Positions 1-5,986 of a stretch of DNA of 6,146 nucleotides are shown in pieces. The translations under genes were made by a program, and so were the position numbers. The notes below the pieces were generated by a model. That model saw only the letters and a list, made by a program, of their open reading frames with translations, had not been told where the DNA came from and made no database searches. Positions within the stretch are counted from its first letter, which is position 1, and each line of letters starts with the position of its first letter. The stretch lies in NCBI GenBank assembly GCA_002338445.1, contig DDII01000052.1:1-6146 (forward strand), given 5' to 3'. The DNA is from Cellvibrionales bacterium UBA1854. GTDB taxonomy: Bacteria; Pseudomonadota; Gammaproteobacteria; Pseudomonadales; Porticoccaceae.

Positions 1-2778
1 ATCAGTGATGTGTTTGGCGAAACGTCGCCGGCTGTTTCGCCTCCTGAAAATAATGTTGGCGATGTTGGCGACTCCACTGAATTACCTGAAAATTCTGTAG
101 ACTTACCTGTGGGAACTGTATCGATAACCAAGATCATTGAGACTAATGCTCCGGCTCCTTTTGTTAAGGTTGTTGAGTTATATGTGTCAGGTTCGGTAGA
201 TTTTGCAGATGAGAATGCCATTTCGATAAATTATATGCAAAACGGGGATCCATTTTCCGAAAGAGAGAATTTTTTCGAGGAAATTCGCTCATTAGGGACT
301 GTGAGTAACAGCTTTATATATCTCGTGAGAGACCTTGCGCTCACTCAGGCAGAATTTCCTAGCTCAAACTTCAAAGAAGGAGTAAACACAGTTGTTGTAG
401 GTGCATCCACAAACGGGGATGACGGTTACCAGGTAATTATGAATGGTAACGTTGTAAGCCAGTTTGGGGTGGATGGACAGGATGGTGATGACAGTATCGG
501 CACGTCACTGGACTGGGCACACAATGATACTGTTGCAGAGCGGAAGCCAGACACAAATGATGACGGTACATTTGTCAGAGATCATTGGACAATCTTATCT
601 GAGGATTATTTAGATGATTTTGGCTCCTACAATGGGCGTCCACTGTTGGAGACTGTGGTTAATCTTGCAACTTGGGTGGGGGTTTCTAACACCAGTCCAA
701 ATTCAATTGCTGTTGATACAGATTCTTCTGTGAGCACGTTAAGTAGGCCTGAGATGGAAGAAATTTTTAACGCTGATTCGACATCACTGGTTCGTCTTGC
801 TGATGTGTTTAGAAATGAATTTGCAGAGATCTCGGATTCTCAAGGTGAATTTTTTGTGGAGATTTTGGAGTTGCCTTCTTTGGGCTCTGTACTTGATAAA
901 AATGGTAATTTAGTCGCTGTCGGGTCAACCTTCTCTCCTGATCAGTTTACGGAGCTATACTATCAAACCGCGACTGATGCTAACGGTGATGCTGGATATG
1001 TCAGGTACCGTGCCACTGACGTCGATGGTGTCTCCGCTGAGTCATCGCTCCATATTTTCATTACCCCAGTTAATGATGCTCCTCGGTTTGCAACAGAGTC
1101 AAGTAAACTGATTATTGACTACCCAAAAAATAATTCGATGCTTCTGGATGTCCTTGAGCCGACTGATCCGGAGAGTATCATAACTACAGTACGTGTTATT
1201 GAATTACCTCAGTTGGGGGTGATATCGATGGACTCCTCGTCCTTGTCTATGGGTCAGGTACTCACATTTGATCAACTTAAACGTTTGCGGTTCGATCTTA
1301 CTGAAAATGTTAACGGACCCATCGGTGCGCTCGGTATTCAGGCTGTGGATGAACAAAATATCGCCACCAACTGGCGACTTGAATTAGAAGTTGAGGGCGA
1401 TTCAGGTTTTAATTCAGGTACAGCTGGCGCTGATGAGCTCTATGGAAGCGTAGGCGAAGATACACTCTATGGAAATCGGGGTGATGACACACTGGTTGGA
1501 AATGCTGGTAATGATAGTCTGCTCGGAGGGTTGGGTAATGACAGGCTGATCGGTGGTTCTGGCAGCGATAGCCTTGATGGATCTGCCGGCAATGATTACC
1601 TTGATGGTGGTGGGGGGGCTGACTTTATGATGGGAGGCCCCGGGCACGATACCTATTTGGTGGATCAACCAAGCGATGTTGTTCTGGAAGTCATTTCTGG
1701 GGGCGCAGGTGGGGAGGACGTCATCTTGTCTTTGATATCCCTTGAAGCTCCAGATAATGTTGAGAACCTCCAAGCAGCGGGTATATCGGCTGTAGACCTC
1801 ACAGGGAATGAACTTGACAATATCCTGGTTGGAAACGAAAACAACAACACCCTGATTGGCGCATCCGGGAGAGATTCTTTGTTTGGTGAGGGCGGGGATG
1901 ACGTAATAGATGGTGGTGAGGGTGTGGATGCGCTCATTGGTGGAATCGGAAATGACGAGTACCGAGTTGACTCTAAGGCAGACCGTATAGTGGAACGGTC
2001 CTCTCAGGGTATTGATACGGTATTCGCTGAGTCCAGTTATACGCTGGCCTCTAACATCGAAAATCTTACTCTTCTTGGTGAAGGCAATTTCACCGCGGGC
2101 GGTAATTCCCTTGACAATAACCTCGTTGGTAACGGTGGCGATAATATATTGGCCGGAGGGCTTGGAACGGATCGCCTCGAGGGCGGTCTGGGTAATGATA
2201 TATATGTACTCAGTGATACCCTAGACACAATAATCGATATCGGTGGTGTAGATACAATCCGCTCAAATCTTGATGTTTTGCTGATAGCGGATATCGAGAA
2301 CGCTGATCTTGTAGGGATAGCAGATACAATTGCGATCGGTAACGGCCTTGACAATAAGCTGAGTGGAAACATGGCCGATAACATGTTGGAGGGAGCGGGC
2401 GGGGTTGATATGCTCACCGGTGGTCAAGGCGCAGATACATTTGTGATGAGTTACAATGGTGATGAGATCGATGCCGATCTAATTACTGACTTTACTTCAG
2501 GTGAGGACCTTCTTGTGGTAGATCTCGCATCTTTTGGTATTTCTGCTGAGGAGTTGGGTCTTGCCTCCTCTGGCCTTGTGGATGACGCGTCATTCGTCTT
2601 CGGGGCAGGCGCTAGTGCACTCGATAACAATGACCACTTCATCTTCGATACCGCCCAGGGACTTCTGCTATTTGATAGTGATGGGTCAGGTGACTCCGAG
2701 GCGCTCACGATCGCAAGAATTCAAATGGACCCTGAAAGTGATCCTCTCACCTCAGGTGATGTTTTTGTGGGTATTTAA
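1..2778 (+). CDS. Secreted RTX protein with lamin-tail-like, cadherin-like and T1SS target domains (5'-partial)
   Basis: The frame is open from base 1 (codons for I-S-D precede the GTG at base 10), so the N-terminus lies outside the window; GTG-10 has no visible ribosome site and I do not believe it is the start. Residues are numbered from that GTG (922 visible). Residues 1-36 are an acidic, Pro-rich linker. About 37-205 resemble bacterial lamin-tail domains: an 'FVKVVELYV' strand, then D-W-A...A-E-R-K-P, then a T-F...D-H-W-T-I segment. About 262-358 form a cadherin-like domain ending in the hallmark VNDAP, and 359-463 a second, more divergent one. Residues 473-815 carry four blocks of GGxGxD-type RTX nonapeptides, and 816-922 the C-terminal secretion region (DLITDF...GEDLLVVDL, FIFD...GLLLFDSDGSGD, final LTSGDVFVGI). 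Family knowledge: such proteins leave by a type I (ABC/MFP/TolC) exporter and fold on binding extracellular calcium. No catalytic domain is visible; a nuclease, protease or further adhesive modules could sit upstream. Adhesin-like function is inference. Confidence 0.95.
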   Translation: MSDVFGETSPAVSPPENNVGDVGDSTELPENSVDLPVGTVSITKIIETNAPAPFVKVVELYVSGSVDFADENAISINYMQNGDPFSERENFFEEIRSLGTVSNSFIYLVRDLALTQAEFPSSNFKEGVNTVVVGASTNGDDGYQVIMNGNVVSQFGVDGQDGDDSIGTSLDWAHNDTVAERKPDTNDDGTFVRDHWTILSEDYLDDFGSYNGRPLLETVVNLATWVGVSNTSPNSIAVDTDSSVSTLSRPEMEEIFNADSTSLVRLADVFRNEFAEISDSQGEFFVEILELPSLGSVLDKNGNLVAVGSTFSPDQFTELYYQTATDANGDAGYVRYRATDVDGVSAESSLHIFITPVNDAPRFATESSKLIIDYPKNNSMLLDVLEPTDPESIITTVRVIELPQLGVISMDSSSLSMGQVLTFDQLKRLRFDLTENVNGPIGALGIQAVDEQNIATNWRLELEVEGDSGFNSGTAGADELYGSVGEDTLYGNRGDDTLVGNAGNDSLLGGLGNDRLIGGSGSDSLDGSAGNDYLDGGGGADFMMGGPGHDTYLVDQPSDVVLEVISGGAGGEDVILSLISLEAPDNVENLQAAGISAVDLTGNELDNILVGNENNNTLIGASGRDSLFGEGGDDVIDGGEGVDALIGGIGNDEYRVDSKADRIVERSSQGIDTVFAESSYTLASNIENLTLLGEGNFTAGGNSLDNNLVGNGGDNILAGGLGTDRLEGGLGNDIYVLSDTLDTIIDIGGVDTIRSNLDVLLIADIENADLVGIADTIAIGNGLDNKLSGNMADNMLEGAGGVDMLTGGQGADTFVMSYNGDEIDADLITDFTSGEDLLVVDLASFGISAEELGLASSGLVDDASFVFGAGASALDNNDHFIFDTAQGLLLFDSDGSGDSEALTIARIQMDPESDPLTSGDVFVGI
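118..630 (+). other. Lamin-tail-like (LTD) domain of the RTX protein
   Basis: This stretch encodes residues about 37-207. It begins with a beta strand (SITKIIETNAPAPFVKVVELYV) like the opening 'ItEi...rfVELyN' strand of bacterial lamin-tail domains. It ends with a charged segment, D-W-A-H-N-D-T-V-A-E-R-K-P, a DGTF turn and DHWTI, matching the 'ayRkdg..pdgtFn..nWt' end of those domains. The family is an immunoglobulin-like fold found in bacterial exported proteins, often with nucleases or RTX repeats. The central part (about 60-165) is divergent, so the domain limits are approximate and the assignment rests on the two ends. Confidence 0.6.
793..1398 (+). other. Two tandem cadherin-like domains of the RTX protein
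   Basis: The first unit (residues about 262-358) has the sequence logic of bacterial cadherin-like/tandem-95 domains: F-x-V-x-I-x-E-L-P-S-L-G-S-V, then a 'G-x-x-F-S-P-D-Q-F' segment, 'L-Y-Y-Q-T', 'GYVRYRATDVDG', and a closing strand to VNDAP at 354-358. The second (359-463) repeats the plan more loosely (V-I-E-L-P-Q-L-G-V-I, G-Q-V-L-T-F-D-Q-L, L-R-F-D, I-Q-A-V-D-E-Q) and lacks a final NDAP. In other proteins such units form calcium-stiffened rods in large adhesins. Here they separate the lamin-tail domain from the RTX region. Confidence 0.75.
1426..1668 (+). repeat. RTX block 1: nine tandem calcium-binding nonapeptides
   Basis: Nine uninterrupted nine-residue units occupy residues 473-553: GADELYGSV, GEDTLYGNR, GDDTLVGNA, GNDSLLGGL, GNDRLIGGS, GSDSLDGSA, GNDYLDGGG, GADFMMGGP and GHDTYLVDQ. 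Each keeps the G-x-D core. This is the longest and best-formed RTX run of the protein and the likely main calcium-binding parallel beta-roll. The DNA contains a run of seven Gs at 1612-1618. Confidence 0.95.
1804..1974 (+). repeat. RTX block 2: about six nonapeptides
   Basis: Residues 599-655 hold six nine-residue units (GNELDNILV, GNENNNTLI, GASGRDSLF, GEGGDDVID, GGEGVDALI, GGIGNDEYR) followed by VDS. The first two use the N-rich 'GN.LDN.L.GN...N.L' form common in RTX super-repeats. A beta unit containing N-V-E-N-L precedes the block. Confidence 0.9.
2101..2217 (+). repeat. RTX block 3: four nonapeptides
   Basis: Residues 698-736 comprise GNSLDNNLV, GNGGDNILA, GGLGTDRLE, GGLGNDIYV and LSD. 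It follows the 'SNIENLTLLG' beta unit and has the same overall plan as blocks 2 and 4. Confidence 0.9.
2338..2454 (+). repeat. RTX block 4: four degenerate nonapeptides
   Basis: Residues 777-815 comprise GNGLDNKLS, GNMADNMLE, GAGGVDMLT, GGQGADTFV and MSY. It follows an 'ADIENADLVG' unit and leads directly into the C-terminal secretion domain. Several calcium-turn positions are weaker than in block 1 (for example M-A-D-N in place of G-G-D-N). Confidence 0.85.
2455..2778 (+). other. C-terminal type I secretion target domain of the RTX protein
   Basis: Residues 816-922 match the plan of the C-terminal domain of T1SS RTX substrates: D-L-I-T-D-F-T-S-G-E-D-L-L followed by V-V-D-L, an Ala/Ser-rich stretch, D-N-N-D-H-F-I-F-D, G-L-L-L-F-D-S-D-G-S-G-D, I-A-R-I-Q, and a hydrophobic end in L-T-S-G-D-V-F-V-G-I. 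Its intactness argues that the protein is complete at its C-terminus and still exported. Confidence 0.85.
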
Positions 2779-2837
2779 GGCATTTGTTTTGGAAAGTACC
2801 CTAAAGTTTCATTTGACTGAACGAAAGGCCGGATAGT

Positions 2838-4808
2838 ATGGCGTTTTTTCAGGTGACTTCACCCGACATAGCCGGCTTATCCTTGGGAGGGGCGACCCTC
2901 CGATTGCTGGAAAGTCATGGTTTCACAAGTGATGAAAAATATCTCCTGGTGCGGGCCACTTACACCGATGATGCCGATATTTCATATGGCCTTAATTATG
3001 GGTATTTTGTTTATGATCTTCTAAATCGCGAATATGTAAGCACCTTAAATGCACTGGTTGGAGGCGTCAATAGTGCGCGCGATTTTGATATTACTAAGGC
3101 GGAAATAATCGGCTCCTCAAACAACTGGAGCTGCGTGGCTTTGGTGGCAAATAAGGGTATCGAGGGATCGCGCTTAATGATGCTCAGGAGCGATAAAACC
3201 GTCTTAGATGATCTGCTTGCTATTCATACCGAGTTGAGGGATGTAGCCATTGAAAATTTTAAGATCGACCGGTCTGGGAGATTCCTTGCGATTCAGACAT
3301 CAAATCCTCAATTAGCTCTGGATAATCAGCCTGATACAAATGATTCCAGCGATATATACCTACTTGATTTAAGTACGTCTGTTGTAACACGGGTTAGTTA
3401 CCCAGGTGGTGGAGAGGTCAATGAACCCACTTACCTTAAAAATATTTTTTTCGCTGATAATGAGGTACGTATCGCATTTGTTTCGGATGCTGCTTTTGTT
3501 TCGCCGTCAAAGATTGATACGAACTCCTCCAATCTTTCCACAGAGAGTGGATACAGGAGTGACGCCTATGTGTGGAGTGCAAGAATCCATCAATCGGGAA
3601 CTTTGGACGAAATGACTTATCATTTACAGTCTGTAGATATTGATGGAACTGCCTCAGGTTTTGTTTCCAAGTCAGATTATTTTGGTCTTACTAGTGGTGG
3701 AGCATTTTTCAGTAGCACGTCCGAAATAATAGCCGACGGTGATACAAATGAAAGTAAGGATGTGTTCGCCCGATCTCGGGCGGGCGAGATAACCCGGCTT
3801 GATATTCCCTCTTTGGGTGAAATGAGTGACGGAGCGCAGTTTCTTTCTGCGTCAGATAGTGGGAGTCACATTGCGATACTGTCCTTTTCGGAGGAGGTAG
3901 CTGGTTCGAGTGGTGCTCAGCAGCTGGTTGTTTTGGATGTCCAGAGTGGTGAATATAAAATTGCCTCAGCTTCTCAGTCGGGTGCTTTAGCCAATAATTG
4001 GGTGACAAGTGGAACCTTGTCCCCGTCTGGGTTTTCTGTGGCGTTTACAACATCTGCGAGTAATTTGACACCTGAGTCTGCAGTCGCTTCCTCAGGGAGC
4101 TTGTTTGTGGACATGGCTGACTTTCTCCCCATCTCAGGTAGGGTTTATCATTGGGCAAGCCATGCCTTATTAGATGGTGTCCAGTTTAATATTCTAGGCG
4201 TTACCGGCGGCGAAAGTCTTGGAGAGTTACTCGCAACTGCAGAAAGTGACTCAAACGGACAATACTCGTTAGTTAGTAAGGCAATTGGCGACGCCGTCAT
4301 AGCGGCAACGAGGAATCTTGATTCGCAGGATACGAGCCGGGTGGTAACCTCCGCCGATGCTTTGGCGGCATTAAAGATCGCGGTAGGAATTAATCCTAAT
4401 CTTGACGAGGCATACCCAACGTCTCCATACCAGTATATAGCAGCTGATATTAACAAAGATGGTAGAGTTACGAGCGCCGACGCTCTATCTGCACTGAAGA
4501 TTGCGGTGGGTCTCTCCGAATCGATCCCGCAGGAGTGGTTGTTTGTCCCCGAGATAGAGGACTTTTGGGATGAGACTCGTGGAGAGTATACATTGTCGAG
4601 TAGCTTTGTAGAGTGGTACTCGGAGGGGCTTACGTTCACTTCACCCGGGCTTGGTGAGGCTAACTTTGTGGCAATACTATTGGGCGATATAAATGGCAGC
4701 TGGGAGCCTCCCTTGGGAACTTCGCTATTGACCATAGAATATTTTAGAGCCCTGGAGGAAGCAGGAATTGCATCTATCGAACAGTGGGGGGTGTTCCCTT
4801 CATTATAG
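2838..4808 (+). CDS. PD40/TolB-type beta-propeller protein with C-terminal dockerin-like module
   Basis: A complete 656-residue protein. The ATG follows GAAAGG with 9 bases between, and an in-frame TGA at 2814-2816 excludes a longer N-terminus. Residues about 28-428 read as roughly seven propeller blades. The clearest are 141-190 (IDRSGRFLAIQTS..., SDIYLLDLST, VTRVSYPGG), 283-325 and 394-425. Three blades (D166, D227, D302) carry a D-T-N motif followed by an acidic residue, as in the 'DtNg.sDvfv.D' signature of PD40-like exported proteins. Residues 434-492 resemble a small beta-sandwich (SGRVYHW...LLDGV...DSNGQYSL). Residues 494-560 form a dockerin-type pair with VTSADALAALKIAVG (503-517) and VTSADALSALKIAVG (544-558). 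LLGDINGSW (614-622) may be a third half-loop. No Sec signal peptide, lipobox or RTX repeats are visible. It lies 59 bases after the RTX gene on the same strand, so co-transcription is likely. A secreted binding or scaffolding role is inference; no enzyme activity is visible. Confidence 0.93.
   Translation: MAFFQVTSPDIAGLSLGGATLRLLESHGFTSDEKYLLVRATYTDDADISYGLNYGYFVYDLLNREYVSTLNALVGGVNSARDFDITKAEIIGSSNNWSCVALVANKGIEGSRLMMLRSDKTVLDDLLAIHTELRDVAIENFKIDRSGRFLAIQTSNPQLALDNQPDTNDSSDIYLLDLSTSVVTRVSYPGGGEVNEPTYLKNIFFADNEVRIAFVSDAAFVSPSKIDTNSSNLSTESGYRSDAYVWSARIHQSGTLDEMTYHLQSVDIDGTASGFVSKSDYFGLTSGGAFFSSTSEIIADGDTNESKDVFARSRAGEITRLDIPSLGEMSDGAQFLSASDSGSHIAILSFSEEVAGSSGAQQLVVLDVQSGEYKIASASQSGALANNWVTSGTLSPSGFSVAFTTSASNLTPESAVASSGSLFVDMADFLPISGRVYHWASHALLDGVQFNILGVTGGESLGELLATAESDSNGQYSLVSKAIGDAVIAATRNLDSQDTSRVVTSADALAALKIAVGINPNLDEAYPTSPYQYIAADINKDGRVTSADALSALKIAVGLSESIPQEWLFVPEIEDFWDETRGEYTLSSSFVEWYSEGLTFTSPGLGEANFVAILLGDINGSWEPPLGTSLLTIEYFRALEEAGIASIEQWGVFPSL
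3767..3782. repeat. GC-rich perfect hairpin inside the propeller gene
   Basis: CGCCCG at 3767-3772 and CGGGCG at 3777-3782 are exact inverted copies around a four-base loop, ATCT. The stem is all G/C in an otherwise AT-leaning gene. It lies inside the coding sequence (residues about 311-315), has no T-run behind it and so is not a terminator. It could be chance. Confidence 0.5.
4344..4511 (+). repeat. Dockerin-like duplicated helix-loop module
   Basis: Two copies of a 15-residue segment, VTSADALxALKIAVG, lie 41 residues apart (residues 503-517 and 544-558 of the propeller protein). The second copy follows a canonical EF-hand-type calcium loop, D-I-N-K-D-G-R-V-T-S-A-D (538-549), with acidic or polar ligands at positions 1, 3, 5 and 12. 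The first loop is degenerate: the equivalent positions are S496, D498, S500 and D507. The protein repeat is near identical while the DNA copies differ at many third positions, so the duplication is old and kept by selection. Dockerins classically bind cohesins, but proteobacterial dockerin-like modules are often seen without a known partner. Confidence 0.8.
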
Positions 4809-4889
4809 AAGTAAAAGTTTTAGGTGGTTTTGGACGTTGCCTGTTGTGCTTGAATTAGCGACCTATATTATTATCAGTCAGTAATTGAT

Positions 4890-4929
4890 ACTCAATGAGT
4901 GATATTCTTTCATCAATTGAGTCAGCTGA
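4890..4929. repeat. Cluster of short palindromes (TCA-n-TGA)
   Basis: Three small palindromes of the form TCA-n(1-2)-TGA lie in 40 bases: ACTCAATGAGT at 4890-4900, TCAATTGA at 4913-4920 and TCAGCTGA at 4922-4929. In addition, ACTCAAT (4890-4896) and ATTGAGT (4916-4922) can pair over a 19-base interval. This could be a regulator binding site, a weak hairpin at the end of the upstream transcript, or chance in AT-rich DNA. Confidence 0.35.
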
Positions 4930-5278
4930 AGGTTATCAAGACTGTGATGGACTGGGGAAGTAGGTAAAGAGATATGCGGAAAGTATGACCAGAACTTTCC
5001 ATTTATTTGGGTCTGTATAGTGAGCATAAATTACTCATCAGATTTCACAAAGATTCAAAAGCCAACGCTGTAATGGCTAAAGAAGATCGAGAAAAGGTAA
5101 TTAAGTGGACCAAGCGAAGCTAGAACGAGGGTGAGTCAGGAAAATTACTTTTCCAAAAGGTTCATTTTAAATTACGAAAGTTAGCCTAGATGAACTATTT
5201 CCCGCATACTTGGATGGGGAGGGAGCTTCAATTCTGAGGTGATGATGAGAGAGATTTGAAGCGGTTTTAAGAGCTAAA

Positions 5279-5306
5279 TTGAGCATTATTTTACTTAACA
5301 GATAAA
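5279..5306 (+). promoter_or_regulatory. Weak sigma70-type promoter candidate for the YceI gene
   Basis: TTGAGC at 5279-5284 (4 of 6 to the -35 consensus) and GATAAA at 5301-5306 (4 of 6 to the -10 consensus) are spaced by 16 bases. Transcription would start about 25 bases before the ATG, leaving room for the ribosome site. Both boxes are imperfect in AT-rich DNA, so this is only a candidate. Confidence 0.3.
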
Positions 5307-5324
5307 GTGTCTTAATACTTGATT

Positions 5325-5331
5325 AAGGAGG
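5325..5331 (+). promoter_or_regulatory. Strong ribosome binding site of the YceI gene
   Basis: AAGGAGG, a near-perfect Shine-Dalgarno sequence, lies six bases before the ATG at 5338. It decides this start over the in-frame ATGs at 5410 and beyond, which have no such site and would remove the signal peptide. Confidence 0.85.
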
Positions 5332-5337
5332 GATCAA

Positions 5338-5934
5338 ATGTTTCTGAATATCCTAAGGTATGGTTTTACATTCTTGCTAGTTTTAGCTGCAGAGCAGTCC
5401 ATTTCTAAAATGAAAATTTATCAAATTGACTCAAATCACACTTACCCATCTTTTGAGGCGGATCACATGGGAGGATTGTCGTTTTGGAGGGGTAAAATAA
5501 ACTCGACCTCTGGAGAGATAAGGCTGGATAAGAAAGCAAGTTTAGGCAGTGTAGAAGTAACTATGGACATGGCTACCATCGATTTTGGTCACGATAAAAT
5601 GAACGATCATGCTAAAAATGAAGATATGTTTGATGTGAAAAAATTCCCGACCGCCACTTTTAGGGGGCGCTTAGTCGACTTTATTGATCAGACTCCCACT
5701 AGGGTGGAGGGTCAATTAACGCTGCATGGTGTAACAAAACCTCTTACCCTCGAGATTGTGAAATTCAAGTGCATGTTCCACCCTTTTAAAATGAGGGAAG
5801 CATGTGGTGCAGACGCTCGTGGGGTAATTATGCGTGATGAGTTCGGTATAGATTATGCGAAGATGATGGGTTTCGATATGAGAGTGGAGCTCAGAATTAG
5901 TGTTGAGGCCATTCTCTCCGGTAATGCTGAGTGA
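5338..5934 (+). CDS. YceI-family periplasmic lipocalin-like protein
   Basis: A complete 198-residue protein, close to the usual length of about 190. Residues 1-23 form a signal peptide: Arg7, a hydrophobic core from about F10 to A18, then a likely S-I-S cut before Lys24, which places the protein in the periplasm. The mature part opens with the family hallmark Y28-x-I-D...H34-T...F39...H43-M-G45, then R51-G-K, S58-G-E-I. It continues with V-T-M-D-M-A-T-I-D, D-x-A-K-N-E-D-M-F-D-V-K-K-F-P-T-A-T-F, H130-G-V-T-K-P, C156-G-A-D-A-R-G and R166-D-E-F-G. It ends in V-E-L-R-I-S-V-E-A. Cys145 and Cys156 occur at places where many periplasmic members have a cysteine pair. Structures of family members show a beta-barrel that holds a long isoprenoid chain, and links to quinone transport or stress have been proposed; the exact role here is unknown. 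No cytochrome b561 gene, a common partner, is visible. Its own spacer and ribosome site suggest a separate transcript. Confidence 0.96.
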   Translation: MFLNILRYGFTFLLVLAAEQSISKMKIYQIDSNHTYPSFEADHMGGLSFWRGKINSTSGEIRLDKKASLGSVEVTMDMATIDFGHDKMNDHAKNEDMFDVKKFPTATFRGRLVDFIDQTPTRVEGQLTLHGVTKPLTLEIVKFKCMFHPFKMREACGADARGVIMRDEFGIDYAKMMGFDMRVELRISVEAILSGNAE

Positions 5935-5986
5935 TGTAACAAGTGATATGTTAGAAGTTAAAATGCTGCGATTGGCAGGTTTCTAA

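Larger units (their letters stand above)
4809..5337. other. 529-base intergenic spacer without a convincing gene
   Basis: No reading frame on either strand is long or well started. The best open stretches are short (for example about 44 codons ending in W-T-K-R-S-stop near 5120) and lack a plausible start. The spacer is AT-richer than the flanking genes. It contains a palindrome cluster at 4890-4929, a 7-base inverted repeat (GCTTCAA 5225-5231 with TTGAAGC 5256-5262), and a promoter candidate plus strong ribosome site for the YceI gene at its right end. I see no clear rho-independent terminator after the propeller gene, no tRNA and no transposase. Confidence 0.7.

Noticed and set aside
10..12. 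GTG at base 10 as the start of the RTX gene
   Set aside because: The frame continues to the left edge without a stop, no ribosome site is visible, and the first residues are a linker rather than a natural N-terminus.
1426..2454. Short regular DNA repeats in the RTX region as a CRISPR array or satellite
   Set aside because: The periodicity is at protein level (nine residues) with variable codons; there are no identical DNA repeats with unique spacers.
1414..2708. Several reading frames on the minus strand opposite the RTX region
   Set aside because: They are shadows of the repetitive Gly/Asp coding on the plus strand: Ser/Pro/Ile-rich with no domain sense, and they overlap an unmistakable gene.
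2534..2836. 100-codon plus-strand frame overlapping the end of the RTX gene
   Set aside because: It overlaps the conserved T1SS target domain in another frame and its translation resembles no protein family.
4148..4735. 195-codon minus-strand frame opposite the dockerin-like region
   Set aside because: It is antisense to a clearly coding region with recognisable repeats; its translation is Ser/Ala/Pro-rich without motifs.
4985..5304. Possible pseudogene in the spacer (one frame with stretches such as FHKDSKANAVMAKEDREKV and LDELFPAYLDGEGASIL)
   Set aside because: The frame has about five stops in about 107 codons, the number expected by chance, and I recognise no family in the pieces.
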